DNA of 64,000 bases from Prorocentrum cordatum (GCA_963575745.1 CAUYUJ010015684.1:110001-174000); one strand, 5' to 3'; shown: positions 1-11,384, counted from the first letter of the stretch. Made by a program: numbers and translations. Notes: generated by a model from the letters alone, not told the origin.

Positions 1-102
1 AGCTGATCCCGCATCCTCATCATCATCATCAGCAGCGGCATCATCATCACCACCATCACCATCATCATCAGCATCATCATCATCAGAAGCAGCAGCAGCA
101 TA
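1..102. repeat. CAT/AGC trinucleotide array
   Basis: Runs of cat with scattered agc and acc triplets fill the start of the window. Open frames across it are homopolymer-type and not genes. Confidence 0.9.
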
Positions 103-324
103 ATGATCATCCTCATCCTCAACATCTTCATTGAGCTGCTCCCGCGGTCCGCTCAGCGGCTCGCCGCCGGCACTCTGGCGCACCAGACCCTGGAGCTCCG
201 AGCAGAGCTCACGTACGGTGGGCTGCGACAGGGTCATGGTGGGGCCAGGCGCCTGTGCAGCGGCAGGAGGCAGGGGGAAAGTAAGATGGGGGAGAAAGGG
301 CAAGGAGCAACACGAGAAGGGAGA

Positions 325-423
325 AGGCAGGAAGAGGAGGACGACGACGAGGACGAGGAAGACGACGAGACGAAGGCGGACGATGAGAAGGATGAAGGAG
401 GAAGGGCGACGAGGACGACGAGA

Positions 424-470
<47 letters not shown>

Positions 471-775
471 AACGAGGACGACAGAGCCATGCTGGGGCCG
501 CCGTGCGACTGGGCGGGCGCGCGCAGGCTGCCAGGCGCCCAGGGGGCGCGCCAGGACGACGACGACGAGGACGACGACGAGGACGACGAGGACGACGAGG
601 ACCACAACGAGGAAGGCGCGCGCAGGCTGGCCTCCTCCCTCCGAGGACGGGCCCGACCCGCATCAGGACGGCGAGGGCGACAAGAAACGGCCGGGAGGGC
701 GACCTTTCCGCTCTCCTCCTCCTCCTCCTCCTCCTCCTCCTCCTCCTCTCCTTCCTCTTCTTCTCATGTGTACTA
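325..775. repeat. GAC/GAG and CTC triplet arrays
   Basis: GA-rich sequence grading into (acg)n at about 420-480 and (gac)n at 548-610, then (ctc)n at 716-760. Reading frames here give poly-Thr, poly-Arg, poly-Asp or poly-Ser and are not supported as genes. 103-325 holds mixed GC-rich sequence without a recognisable gene. Confidence 0.85.
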
Positions 776-1775
776 TTAGTCGTGTTCTTAGCACCCGTAT
801 GGTTACTGGTATGATGGGTATTATTAGTCTTCCCATTAGTACTATTAGTAATAGTGTTCGTAGTACTGCGTTGATTATTACTATTACTCTTGTGTTCAGC
901 ACTTATAAGCTGTTGTCGTGCTGTTTGCGTTCATGTTTTTGTTATTAGCGTTCGTATCCTTAGTCGGCCTATCCATAGTATTCTTCTTCGTCGTAGATAT
1001 TATCATTAGTGTTGTCATTGCTGTAGCATTATTATTATTAGTGTTATGGTTCGTCGGCTTACTTTTCGTATTGGTAAAATTCTGAAAATTCGTCGTCCTG
1101 TTAGTATACGGAGTACGGTTATTATTAAGATTTGTCTTGTTATTAATATCAGTACTATCAGTAGTGTTGTTGTTACTATTTACTCGTATTATGCTTTGTG
1201 TTCTTAGTATGCTTAGTATTATTCTTATTTCTCCGCCATCTATGTATCCTCCTCCTCATCTTCCTCCTCGTCGTCCTCCTCCTCCTCAACCTCCTCATCT
1301 TTTCCTCCTCATTATCTGCATCCTTCCTCCTCCTCTTCTTACTGTGTGTTGTTAGTTGCCCTCTGTATGGTTAGTCTTCATATGATTACTGTGATTCGTA
1401 CGAGTAAAATTCGCATTATTAGTGTTAGCATACTTGTTGTTGTCAGAATTATGATGGGTAGAAATAGTAGTACGAATATTATAATTACTACTTGAAAACA
1501 CTAGTAGTAGAGTACATGCTGTTATGTGTACTATTGGTGTTAGTCGGACTATGCCTCGCTTTAATGGTATTAGTGGTATGTGTAACGTTATTCGCATTAC
1601 CAATATCATCCGTATTACACTTGCTATTACTATTGACAATATCAGTTGCACTATGTGTATTGTTGTTGTGGTTCGTAGTGGTAATACTCTCCGGAATAAT
1701 AGTCTGAGTGTTCTTATTATTCATATGTTTATTAATATGGTTGCTATTGTTATTACTATTATGACCAACATTATT
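765..1775. repeat. Decayed AT-rich triplet array (att/agt/gtt)
   Basis: About 1 kb of degenerate three-base periodic sequence dominated by att, agt, gtt and gta triplets, in strong contrast with the GC-rich surroundings. It merges into a CAT array at its right end, so it looks like an old, mutated triplet array. No gene seen. Confidence 0.6.
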
Positions 1776-2330
1776 CCTCCTCCTCCTCCTCCCATCCTCA
1801 CGATCATCGCCACCAACACCATCATCAGCAGCAGCAGCATCGCTAACACCACCCCAGGCAGCAGTATCATCATCACCACCATCATCATCCTCATCCCCAC
1901 CCTCATCCTCATCCTCATCATCATCATCATCACCATGAGCACCATAATTATCATCAATAACATCATCATCAGCATCGTCAGTAACATCATGATCATCATC
2001 ATCATCATCATCCTCATTCGCATCATCATCACCATCATCAATATCATCATCATACTCATCATGAGCATCATCACGATCATCATCCCCATCATCATCCTCA
2101 TCATCATCAGCATCATCACGGCCATCATCATCATCCTCATCATCATCACCATCAGCATCATCATCATCGTCGTCATAGACATCGTCATCGCCATCGCCAT
2201 CGCCATCGCCATCGTCATCATCATCATCATCACAATCAGCAAGCATGTCGCCGTCGCCAGTATCGCCAACACCAACAACAGCTTCACCATCGTCATCATC
2301 ATCATCAGCAGCAGCAGCGGGCGTGTGGGA
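1775..2330. repeat. CAT trinucleotide array
   Basis: Interrupted (cat)n for about 550 bases. The minus strand reads as a long poly-Asp frame, which is only a consequence of the gat repeat. Confidence 0.9.
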
Positions 2331-2375
2331 ACTTAGTGTAGGCCCGCCCCCCTCCCCTTCCATGGCAGAGACCCC

Positions 2376-2378
<3 letters not shown>

Positions 2379-2419
<41 letters not shown>
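2379..2419. repeat. Poly-C tract of about 41 bases
   Basis: An uninterrupted C run between 2,379 and 2,419. Such long runs are prone to sequencing and assembly length error. Confidence 0.9.
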
Positions 2420-2421
<2 letters not shown>

Positions 2422-2550
2422 CATAGCTGAGCTGAAACTCTTGTTTTTTTGACATGCTCGCACGCCGACTCGGTGGATTCTTGTTAGCTGCTTCTCCTTT
2501 CACGGGGCCTCTCGTTGCCACGGGCGGGCGCATCTCCAGAGAGCTGGGCC

Positions 2551-2646
2551 CTGGGAGGGGCCCCGTGGGGCCGACTGCAAATCGGCAGTGGGCCCGATGG
2601 CGGCGGCGGCGGCGGCGCCGCCGAGTTGCGGTCACGAAGAGAGGGG
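2551..2646 (+). repeat. Dispersed repeat family R4, copy 1
   Basis: About 95 bases around gggcccgatggcggcgg and gagttgcggtcacgaag, present again in reverse orientation at 11,265-11,355. A GAG array starts directly after this copy. Confidence 0.6.
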
Positions 2647-2805
2647 GAGGAGGAGGAGGAGGAGGAGGAGGAGGAGGAGGAGGAGGAGAAGGAGGAGGAG
2701 GAGGAGGACGAGGAGGAGGAGGAGGAGGAAGAGGAAGAGGATGGGGAGGAGGAGTGGGAGGAGGAGGAGGAGGAGGAGGAGGAGGAGGAGGAGGAGGAGG
2801 AGGAT
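2641..2805. repeat. GAG trinucleotide array
   Basis: (gag)n with short interruptions. Frames read poly-Glu, poly-Arg or poly-Gly; none is a gene. Confidence 0.9.
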
Positions 2806-2809
2806 GGGG

Positions 2810-3828
2810 CAGGAGGACTATTTCCTCGGGCTATGTCCTGTATGCGAGAGGGGCCTTTCTTGAAAGGGGCCCTCACGGGGGGGCGCACTCTCTTACAATC
2901 CCCGCTCAACGGTAGACATCAGGGTGCTGAAACATCTCGTTTGGACGCTCCATCCCAGCGGCCTTTGGCCACAGACACGAACTCGAGATACAGCGGGCCA
3001 AACGCCCACTGCGAAACAGGGGTTTCTCGGTTCACCCCAAACCTCCTCCTGGTGCTTTTCGCATAACTATTGTTCTTTTCGGGTTTAGCACCAACCCTCA
3101 GGAGCGGGAGGACTTACCACTCCCATGACCTAACAAAGAGCTCAGGATGCAATCGCACAAGAAGGAATGTGGCCAGCCGTAGTGCACGATGACCTTCAAC
3201 ATGTACAGCGCCATGATCCTGCAGACGGTATGGGATAAGTGGGAGCCCGAACGCTGTGGCGATACCTCGGTGCCCCCCCAGCCCGAGAGAGAGATTGACG
3301 TTGCACTGTTCATCCCCCCGCAACACACACTGTCCATCCCGGTGGCCGCGGGCCCGTGGCAGATGATGCGCAGAACCGGAATGGGTTTCCAGCGAAGCTC
3401 TGGCCGTGGGGCGGCGAGTTGCCACGACGCGTAGCCTTTGCTGGCCCCACTTGTCGCTGGGGCGGCGCACGATCCCCTCCTTCTCCCCACGCCGTTGAGG
3501 AGCCCTCCATGTACCTGCTGCCCTCCAGCCTGCTCTCTGCCGCGGTCTATGTCTGGCGGCTCCCCGTCGGCATTGCCGCTCCCAGGGGGGCGACGGGGGT
3601 GACGACGAGGTTTGGTCAGGGGCAACGGTTGGGAGGGGGATAGGTACAGGGGGGATGCATCGGCCTCCAATCGCCAATTGATCGCCGATAGGTGCCCGAT
3701 AGCCCCACCCCGCCCAGGAGGCTGCGGATTCGCTGTCGGGAGCCTATCGCCGATCTGTCGGCGATGTATCGCCGATTCCCGGTCGATGCATCCCCCCCTG
3801 TGCCAGTCCCCCCCTATCGGTGCCCCTC
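2810..3828. other. Unassigned sequence, no recognised gene
   Basis: About 1 kb of non-repetitive GC-rich DNA. Between about 3,100 and 3,480 both strands stay open for 80-190 codons with mixed amino-acid composition, so a decayed coding segment is possible. I recognise no family, no splice structure and no start worth defending. 3,640-3,800 contains short repeated motifs around gccgat and gatcgcc. Confidence 0.3.
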
Positions 3829-4010
3829 ATTTGGACACCCGAAATGGGTGTGGGAAAAATGCGTACGATGCCAAACATCAGGTGTTGCCCAAAACCGACA
3901 GCGGCCGCTGTTGGCCCCTGGGCCTTCTGTCTCGAATGGACCATGTCCGTCCCGACACAGACAGCGAACCCTGTTCAAAATGAACAGGAACTGCTTTCGG
4001 TCTTCGTACC
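3829..4010 (+). repeat. Dispersed repeat family R3, copy 1
   Basis: About 180 bases matching 13,078-13,260 in the same orientation. Shared blocks include gacagcggccgctgttggg (a near palindrome), the segment around ggccttctgtctc and a block ending near cttgtacc/cttcgtacc. Substitutions and small indels show both copies are old. Confidence 0.7.
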
Positions 4011-4127
4011 ACTTGCTTCCGTATCCATTCTGTGCCCTGGCGTGTACCGCGCGCCAGGCGGGTCCAGCGTCGCTCAAAGAAATCCGAGCGGACCGCTGCA
4101 AGTTTACGGAGCACCCCGCAATTGCGG

Positions 4128-4440
4128 GCGCGGGGTGGGTCACGGGTGGGTCGCGGGCGAGTCGCGGGTGGTTCGCGAGTTAGGTCGCCCGTGCGTTGCG
4201 GGTGTCGCTGGTGGGTCGCAGGTGGGTCGCCGGTGGGTCGCGCGTGGGTCGCGGGTGGGTCGCGGGTGGGTCGCGGGCGGGTCGCGCATGGGTCGCCGGT
4301 GGGTCGCGGGTGGGTCGCGGGCGGGGTCGCGGGCGGGTCGCGGGCGGGTCGCGGGCGGGTCGCGGGGCGGGTCGCGCGTGGGTCGCGGGTGGGTCGCGGG
4401 TGGGGCGCGGGTGGGGCGCGGGTGGGTCGCAGCAGGCCAG
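4128..4440. repeat. 11-bp minisatellite (gtgggtcgcgg)n
   Basis: Roughly 28 tandem units of an 11-base motif, gtgggtcgcgg, with g/c and c/a variants. Because 11 is not a multiple of three, the same peptide pattern cycles through all frames, which explains the long overlapping reading frames here; they are not genes. Confidence 0.9.
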
Positions 4441-4548
4441 TTCGCGGGCGGGACGACGACAACCAACAGTATCAACAGCAACAATAACAGCAACAACAAA
4501 AACACCAACAACAGCACCACCACCACCACCAACAACGACGACAACACC

Positions 4549-4580
<32 letters not shown>

Positions 4581-4585
4581 CAACC

Positions 4586-4674
<89 letters not shown>

Positions 4675-4790
4675 TTATCAGCATCATCATCATCATCACC
4701 ATCATCATATCATCATCATCATCGTCGTCATCATCATCATCATCCTCATCAACACCATCATCATCAACAACAACAACAACGATTTTAAGA
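4441..4790. repeat. AAC/ACC array followed by CAT array
   Basis: (aac)n with (acc)n patches up to about 4,673, then (cat)n to about 4,765 and a second short (aac)n. The right flank gattttaagactg resembles the sequence that follows the CAA array at 5,850. Confidence 0.9.
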
Positions 4791-5020
4791 CTGTTCGCCC
4801 TTATCTGCTCGAGTGTCCAATAACGCGTACTTCCCAAACCCTCTATACCCGCCCTCTTCGTCTTCGATCGAACCCCTTTTGGGGGGTAGACCTTTCTTCC
4901 CTGCAGGCCGGGCCCCGGCAAGCGGCGGGGCGGCCGCGGACCGTCGGCCTGGCCAGCGGCAGCGCTGATCGGCGGGGCGGCCGCGGACCGTCGACCCGAC
5001 CCCAAGAGGGACGGACAGGG

Positions 5021-5103
5021 GACCGACCACGACGACGACGACGACGACGACGACGACGTCGAAGACGACGGCGACGACGACGACGACGGCGACGACGAGC
5101 GAA
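5021..5103. repeat. GAC trinucleotide array
   Basis: (acg)n with a few interruptions. 4,800-5,020 before it is GC-rich and contains a duplicated block, gcggccgcggaccgtcg, at about 4,928 and 4,977; no gene is seen there. Confidence 0.85.
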
Positions 5104-5129
5104 AGCGAGAGCGAGAGAGAACGACAGCA

Positions 5130-5385
5130 GGGCCACGAAGGGTACGAAGTAGGCCACGAAGGGCGACAGCGGGGACACGAAGGGAATGCGTATGGGGCCA
5201 CGAAGAGCGCGAACGAGCGGGGGCCACGAAGTGCAGATAATGCGGGGCCACAGAAGGCAACTATGGGGCCACTGAGGGTAGCAACTGGGCCACGTAGGAC
5301 AGTGAGGGGGACACAAATGGCGACAGCGGGGCCACGAAGGGCATGCACATGGGGCCACAACGGGCGCGACTCCTGGGTGCCTGGG
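5130..5385. repeat. Degenerate minisatellite based on ggggccacgaaggg
   Basis: Repeated blocks of ggggccac(g)aaggg and gacagcggg recur with irregular spacing of about 13-33 bases. Mutated units indicate age. Confidence 0.6.
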
Positions 5386-5625
5386 TGTCGGGAGCGCGGC
5401 GCTTGGGCAAATTGCAGGAAATTCCAAAGCAAGGCCATTCTTCAGTAAGTTGCAAGCAAGTCTCCAGCGAGAGCGCGACTCCAGAGCGCCGGGAGAGCGA
5501 CTCCTGAATAAATTATCAGGAAGTCCCAAGCGAGTCGCGATTCCTGAATGAAATGCGAGGAAGTCTCGGGCGGGAGCGGGGGTCCTGGCTAAATTGAAAG
5601 CAAGTCTCAAGCGGGAGCCGTTGTT
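5385..5625. repeat. Degenerate tandem repeat, about 40-bp unit
   Basis: Blocks of the form aaattg-agcaagtc-caagcgagagcg recur at about 5,409, 5,447, 5,510, 5,551 and 5,591. Spacing is 38-63 bases and divergence is high. Confidence 0.5.
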
Positions 5626-5751
5626 GTTGTAACCCGGGGGCCAGGGGCCCAGTTTTGAGCATCAAGACCTTCCCTGTTAAATAACAGGGTGCGAGCGTCG
5701 AGGGGCACACTTTGCTTGGGAATATACCATATGCGCCGGTGGGGGGGGGAA

Positions 5752-5792
5752 TCAACAATAATTATTCTTCAAAAATGAAAATTCAACAACAA

Positions 5793-5850
<58 letters not shown>

Positions 5851-5862
5851 CATTTAAGACTG
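5752..5862. repeat. CAA array with conserved flank, copy 1
   Basis: (caa)n at about 5,786-5,848, preceded by caacaataattattctt and followed by tcatttaagactgggg. The left flank is shared with the CAA array at 6,590-6,702 and the right flank resembles that of the array ending at 4,790. Confidence 0.7.
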
Positions 5863-6251
5863 GGGACACTCCGTTCTCACCAGTGCCAGGGTTTTCATAG
5901 GAGGCGGGCAATACCCCCACTTTGTGGGGGGGCCGGTTCAAGCTCTACCAAATTTCCAAACGACTCTTCGCCACCACCCACACCCAGCTTCCCGCCCTAT
6001 GACGTTCGGACACTTCACTTCGTGGCATGCGGACGACCGTGGCTACTATTCAGGGCCCCGCGGCCGACGACGACGGCGTGCGCGCGCGAAGAAAAAACGA
6101 ATGTGTCCAATATGGTATTATTTGACAGGGATGATGGCCCTGGCATGCGCGCAACCGTTGTTGCAGAAGTTCGAAGCACGTGAAAAAGTTGCTCGCAAGA
6201 GCCCGTTTGACAGAAATGTTGAAAAAATATTGGGTTTCCTCAGAAATCCGC
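5863..6251. other. Unassigned sequence
   Basis: No gene or repeat recognised. Frames of up to about 110 codons exist but have no family resemblance and no supporting context. Confidence 0.4.
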
Positions 6252-6373
6252 AAGAGCGCGCAAGATGAATGTTTGAAACTTTTTTTTTGAAAAACCATTG
6301 GGTTTTTCATGTTTTTATGTTAAAATCGCTACGAAAACTAAGGTTTTGGAAGGATTTCATCTTGCGCGCGCGA
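6252..6373. repeat. Short inverted-repeat element
   Basis: gagcgcgcaagatgaat at the left is matched in inverse by atttcatcttgcgcgcgc at the right, around an AT-rich centre of about 85 bases. This is the shape of a small hairpin or MITE-like element; no target-site duplication was established. Confidence 0.45.
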
Positions 6374-6589
6374 GTGTGCACTTCGTGTCATTTTTTCAAA
6401 GGATTCTTGAAGTTTGGTTATGTTAGAACAAGAAATTTCATTTTATAGTGTTTTTTGCAAGGGAAAGCGGGCGTCAACAAAACAACCGGATCCGGACACC
6501 CACGTTTTGCCTGAGACTTCCTCACGAAAATGATGAAAATGTGGCTGCGGCCTAGGCGCGGCGAGGGGGGCGCGCACCAGGGGTCCCAA

Positions 6590-6620
6590 CAATAATTATT
6601 CTTTAGAATAAATAATGTTC

Positions 6621-6702
<82 letters not shown>
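6590..6702. repeat. CAA array with conserved flank, copy 2
   Basis: (caa)n at about 6,620-6,702 preceded by caacaataattattctt, the same left flank as the array at 5,786. Confidence 0.7.
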
Positions 6703-7615
6703 CGCCGCACCGTGCAAGCCCACTTCAGCCACGCACTCAGACACAGTGAATGACCGTTCGGCCTCCTCACTCTGATGTTCATGCAGTGCTTTTGCTGTTG
6801 CTCCAAAAGTTTGCCTCCAATATAACGTAATGCCAGAGCGGCCGACTCTGAGAAATGCACGGCTCGAACTTGCAGGAGCCTTGGCTCGCAGCCGCTTATT
6901 TGTCGGCCCGAGCGTGTTTCTGGAGGTCCCATCAGCATGATATGGTTGCAGTCAAAGCTCGTGCCAACTTACAAGCCAGGTCCCGTCATGTAAGTTAGAG
7001 TCCCCCGAGCTCGAGCCCTCCATCTCACCCCCCCTGGCGCCCCCTGGACAGGGGGAGAGCCGGGAATCGGGGGGGCACTGGCCAGAGGCCACTCAAATAC
7101 GCAACAAGCCAAAAAATAGAAACCAAAAAGACCGTGATGGACCCAACCCACTTGCATCCAGTGGCCAGGTTAGTCTACCCACATTGCTATATGGATGGTA
7201 GCATCGTGAGAACCGCAATTCGTTGCGCGAGCTAGGTGGGATGCCCGACCGCCGCACGACTCACAGGACCCTCGCCCACCGCGGGAAGGAGCTGGGGACT
7301 GGCTGGGACGCCACGAGAAGTCGAGGCGCTGAGTCTCTGCAAGACGCTATCCAGCTGGACCCCCAGTCAGCCCTCGAAAGTGACGGTCATTTCGCAGATC
7401 GCAGCCCCCGAAGGATGGTCAAGTCTAATCCAACCAACCCTTTTGGGGCGTAGGTGGTTTAACGAGTTTTGTCTTCTCCGCCCAAGATCCCTCCCTCCCC
7501 TGCGAGAGCGAGGTGCTTATCACTGTGCCCTGTTGTCTATTACTATATACCCCCTTCCCCCATGCGACTGGCAGCCAACAAGAAACAATGCCGACCACCA
7601 TGATCACACCCCTCA
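6703..7615. other. Unassigned sequence
   Basis: About 900 bases of mixed composition. The plus frame at 7,236-7,922 is long but its residues run into the inverted-repeat cluster and show no known domain. No gene is called. Confidence 0.4.
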
Positions 7616-8020
7616 ACAATCCCAGTCAAAGAAGACAGTACAAACACACACTCTGGCTCCTAATTCGGAGCATGCGCAGCCAACCCGATGCGGGCCCCCC
7701 CACCATCCCTGTCAAAGAACAATACAAAATACAGTCTGGGGCAAAGTCTTGAGTCATGTTCGTGAGGTCCGCGAGCACTTTCTGTATTTCTTGACAGGGA
7801 CGGCGGGGGTGTCAACATATTGTCTGCTGTACGCAGGGCCACCATCCCTGCCCAAAAACAATACAGAATGCCGCAGGGCTACCGTCCATAACAAAATATC
7901 ATACTTCATGCACCGCGGCTAAATCTGGATCATGCGTGGCCACCCCGCGCTCACTGTCAACTGTTTTTGTTGACAGGGACAGCGGGGGCGGTACGCCTAT
8001 GGCCTGCTGTGCGCAGGCCC
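7616..8020. repeat. Cluster of alternating inverted repeats
   Basis: Five related copies of a block like ccatccctgtcaaagaac: forward at about 7,617, 7,695 and 7,836, inverted at about 7,782 and 7,962. Two of the inverse pairs enclose 115-155 bases, and both inverted copies are followed by a similar segment ending ctgctgt(a/g)cgcagg. This looks like adjacent or nested short inverted-repeat elements. Confidence 0.55.
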
Positions 8021-8084
8021 ACGAGACACAATCATGGGCACTGGTTTTCGACAAGGATGGTTGGAGCCGACATGTTTCCCGATG

Positions 8085-8300
8085 TGCGCTGTCACATGCG
8101 CAGGTGCACCTGACATACTCTGCACGTGCCCCGAACGTGACGCACCTGGCGCGGCTGGAGTATGCGGCACACCTGGCGCACGTGGAGCACTTGGCGCATC
8201 CGGCGCACCAGGAGTGCCTGACACGCTCGGGCCCCAGGTGTGTCTGGCGCGCGTGGAGCCTGGCGCGCGTGGCGCACCTCGCCCCAGCGTCGCGCACATG
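8085..8300. repeat. Degenerate minisatellite around ggcgcacctgg
   Basis: Repeated 9-12-base units related to ggcgcacctgg and gtgcctgac. All frames read through as Ala/Pro/His/Gly-rich pseudo-protein and are not genes. Confidence 0.6.
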
Positions 8301-8489
8301 GGGTTCGGTGTTGGTTCCCAGTAGCTGTCCATCCAATGACGACCGCTGAACATGCTGAGGCTCGGGTGTTACTTCCGTGTTGGGAGAGCGGTAGGAGTGA
8401 GCTAGACAGCTTAATGCTTGATATCTATGAGGGTGTCTTGACCCTTCCCCCTCCCCCCCTGGGTCTGGACGGGGCGTCCCGCGAGGGGT

Positions 8490-9080
8490 TAAAGCGTCCA
8501 AGATGGCCCAAGATGGCCCCATGAGGGCCGCAAAGAGCCCGAGATGGCCTCAAGATGGTTCAAGATAGCCGAAGATGGCTCAAGGTAGCTTCCGACATCT
8601 CTCCAAGAGGCTCCGAGGCGGCCCCAAGACGGTTTCAAGTGCCCTTCGAGCAGTCAAAGGCCCCCAAGAGGCCAAAATTGCTCCAAAACCTTCGGGAGAC
8701 ATATGTTTTTTCGCCTTTTCGCATTTTCGCTTCCGATGAGCTCTGAAGCCTCAAGATGGCGGCCCCAAGACGGCCCAACAGAGCACCACGAGGGACCCAA
8801 GAAGGCCACAAGATGGCCCCAAGAGCGCCACAAGAGCGCCCCGAGACGGCCCCAAGACGCAGTGCTTAATCCTCCGAGGGGGGGGCTGAATCTAATACCC
8901 CCCTCTTTTGGAAGAGTGATGTCCACAGTTGCCCCAAGAGGCCTCCCAGACCTCCCAAAGGAGCCCCAAGAGGGCCTCTAGACCCCCAGAAAGAGCCCCA
9001 AGAGGGCCCCAGGAGTGTCCCAAGTGGCTCTGCGCGGACCCCAAGAGCAAGATGGCTCCAAGAGACCTCCGAGAAAACAC
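8490..9080. repeat. Degenerate minisatellite (ccaagatggcc / ccaagaggcc)
   Basis: Blocks of ccaagatggc, ccaagaggcc and ccccaagagg recur for almost 600 bases. The same core builds 19,625-19,860 and, in reverse, 38,110-38,360. Confidence 0.7.
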
Positions 9081-9125
9081 TTCCATGATCAAGGCAACTC
9101 GCCTGGCAATATATTTCTGGATAGG

Positions 9126-9314
9126 CTGGTGAGGATAATTTGTTTGGTCGCGGCCGCAAGCGAAGGCGCAGGCGGCGGGTCGCTAAGTTCGGGGCGCGGT
9201 CCTTACCAATTTGCAGCGAGCAGCAAACTAGAGCGCGGGGTCAAACCTAAGCTGCAAAACTGGTGAGGATACTTCTTTGGGGGTCGCGGCCACCAGCGAA
9301 GAGCGCAGGCGGCG
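9126..9314. repeat. Direct duplication, 134-bp period
   Basis: ctggtgaggata at 9,126 and again at 9,260, each followed by a segment ending gcgcaggcggcg, so about 53 bases are duplicated at a distance of 134. Confidence 0.6.
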
Positions 9315-9354
9315 AACAGGGTGTCCGGGCCGACGGGCGCCAAGGGGAGCGCCA

Positions 9355-9545
9355 CCCCGCCCGCCGCCGCCGCCGCCCGCCGTCGCCGCCCGCCGCCGCC
9401 CGCCGTCGCCGCCCGCCGCCGCCGCCCGCCGCGCCCGCCGCCGCCCGCCCGTCGCCGCCCGCCGCCGCCGCCCGAAGCCGCCCGCCGCTGCCCGCCGTAG
9501 CCGCCCGCCCGCCGTCGCCGCCAGCCAGGCGCGCCTCCGCGCGAA
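9355..9545. repeat. GCC trinucleotide array
   Basis: (gcc)n with cgt and cga interruptions. Frames read as poly-Ala, poly-Arg, poly-Pro or poly-Gly. Confidence 0.9.
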
Positions 9546-9649
9546 GGCGGCGCCAAGGTGGCCGCGTGGGCGGCCGCGCGCCCCGCGCCCCGGCGGGGGG
9601 CCCACCGGGCCGCCCCGCTCGCCCCCCGCCAGGACGGAGCCAGGACGAG

Positions 9650-10260
9650 CATAAATGCGGGCAACGGCAAATCTCGAGTAGGGGATCGACTACAGAATTG
9701 ATGTATGCCAAAATAAATTCCCCCGTCGAATCTCAATGAATTTCGGGGCAATGCAATGTTGTAGTCTTTCCCCTATCCTTAGATCGAGAATCTCTGAAAT
9801 TTGGCAGCTCTGGAAAATTCATCGGGCGTCGCGGTTATCTTCCGAACGTTCCGGAAAGCTCTGAAAGCGTCCCAGAACGCGCTGAAACGGATTTACCCTC
9901 GTCCTGGCCCCGTCCGAGCTCCCGCCCCCCCGCCCCTCAGCAGGAGGGCGTTCCTTGCGGCGCGTGCGGCCGCGAGCGCTGCGGGGATCGAAGGTGCAAA
10001 GGGATCGAGGTAGGAGGGTCGGGGGAGAATCGAGGCCCGAGGATCCGGGATCGAACCTTTCCGCCCGTCAAGCTCGGATCGCAGGGCTTTGATGATCGAC
10101 GTGAATCGGCGTGCTGGTTTTTGGGAGGGCCTTCGAGAAGGTCTCTGAACAACTCCGTCGGGTTCGTGGTAACCTCGGGGGTCATCCTATCGGGCGCTTT
10201 TTTGGCTACGGCCGACGTCGTCGGGTCGTCGGCAGCGTCGCCCCCCCGCGTCGCCCTACT
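9650..10260. other. Unassigned sequence
   Basis: Mixed GC-rich DNA with repeated words around gatcgagg and ccgaggatc near 10,000. No gene, RNA or element recognised. Confidence 0.4.
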
Positions 10261-10262
10261 TG

Positions 10263-10440
10263 CCCTCCTCCTCCCCTCCTCCTCCTCCTCCTCCTCCTCC
10301 TCCTTCCTCCTCCTCCTTCTGCTCCTCCTCCTCTTCCTCCTCTCCTCCTCCTCCTCCTCCTCTTCCTCCTCCTCCTCCTCTTCCTCCTCCTCCTCCTCCT
10401 CCTCCTCCTCCCCCTCCTCCTGCTCCTCCTCCTCCGCCCC
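10263..10440. repeat. CTC trinucleotide array
   Basis: (ctc)n, about 180 bases with small interruptions. Confidence 0.9.
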
Positions 10441-11264
10441 CTCCAGTCCTCCTTACTGATCCCCTGTCACAATAACGCAACCATCAGCATCACATGCACC
10501 ATGAACATGACAAAGATCGATCTCACCATCACTTCAAGCACCGCCGTCACCTCATCATCCTGATCATCCTTTTCACCACGCCACGCCATCCACCGTGCAG
10601 GTAGCGCGGCCGCCGGGCCATCGGGTAGTGCACGAGGCCCTCTGGCTTCAACTTGGGGGTCGACAGCGGGATCGACAAGCGCCCCAGGCCGGCCCCCAGC
10701 CCGACCCTGGATGGGACCCCGGGGGCGGGAGGGAGGACAGGAGAGGGGGGACGAGAAGGAACAGGAAGAGGGAACAAGAAAGGAGGGGGGGTCGCACTGG
10801 GGGCAAGCCGGGAGGAGAGGAACGGAGGGCTCGCGGCCACAGGTGGGTGGCCGCACCCGCGGCGGCGTCAATCGCCACCTGGCGCATTGTAAAACACCGA
10901 CCCCTCTGGGGCCGCGCCAGAGCGCAAAAATAGCAGCGGTAACAAAACTGCAAAAGGCGCCCTGGCGCCCCTGCCAACAACGGCACTAGCGCCCCAAATG
11001 AACAGCGACGCAAGTTTTTGCGCCTGCGCTGGCGACCAAAAGCCGGTAAACAGTGCGTCGCTGATTTAGGAACTCCACAACTCGAGTTTTTCCCAACCTA
11101 TTCGAAAATGTATATATTGGGAAACGTCTTCAAATGGGCGTCTACTCCAAGAGTCGTCGCGGAGGGTTGTTCCGTGACAACCTACGCGGCGTCTAGTTTC
11201 CAGACAAGGAGATCTGAAATCACCTGCCCGGCTAGGTTGGCTGTGCCACCGGCCAGTCAAACTC
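10441..11264. other. Unassigned sequence
   Basis: GC-rich with an A/G-rich patch at 10,720-10,800. Several frames of 70-130 codons are open but composition is that of biased DNA. The plus frame starting at 11,018 has mixed composition up to about 11,265, where it enters a dispersed repeat. No function assigned. Confidence 0.35.
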
Positions 11265-11355
11265 CCTCTCTTCGTGACCACAACTCGGCGGCACCGCCGC
11301 CACCGCTATCGGGCCCACTGCCACTCGGCAGTCGGCCCCATGGGGCCCACTGCCG
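11265..11355 (-). repeat. Dispersed repeat family R4, copy 2
   Basis: Reverse-complement match to 2,551-2,646, sharing ccctctcttcgtgacc, actcggcggc, atcgggcccactgcc and gcagtcggcccca. Confidence 0.65.
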
Positions 11356-11384
11356 CTCGCCATCCTCCTCCTTGCCCTCCTCCT

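Noticed and set aside
1488-2363. Long minus-strand poly-Asp reading frame (about 290 codons)
   Set aside because: It is the translation of a (gat)n microsatellite; no non-repetitive domain and no gene structure.
3820-5152. Plus frames of more than 300 codons
   Set aside because: They translate the 11-bp minisatellite and the AAC/CAT arrays.
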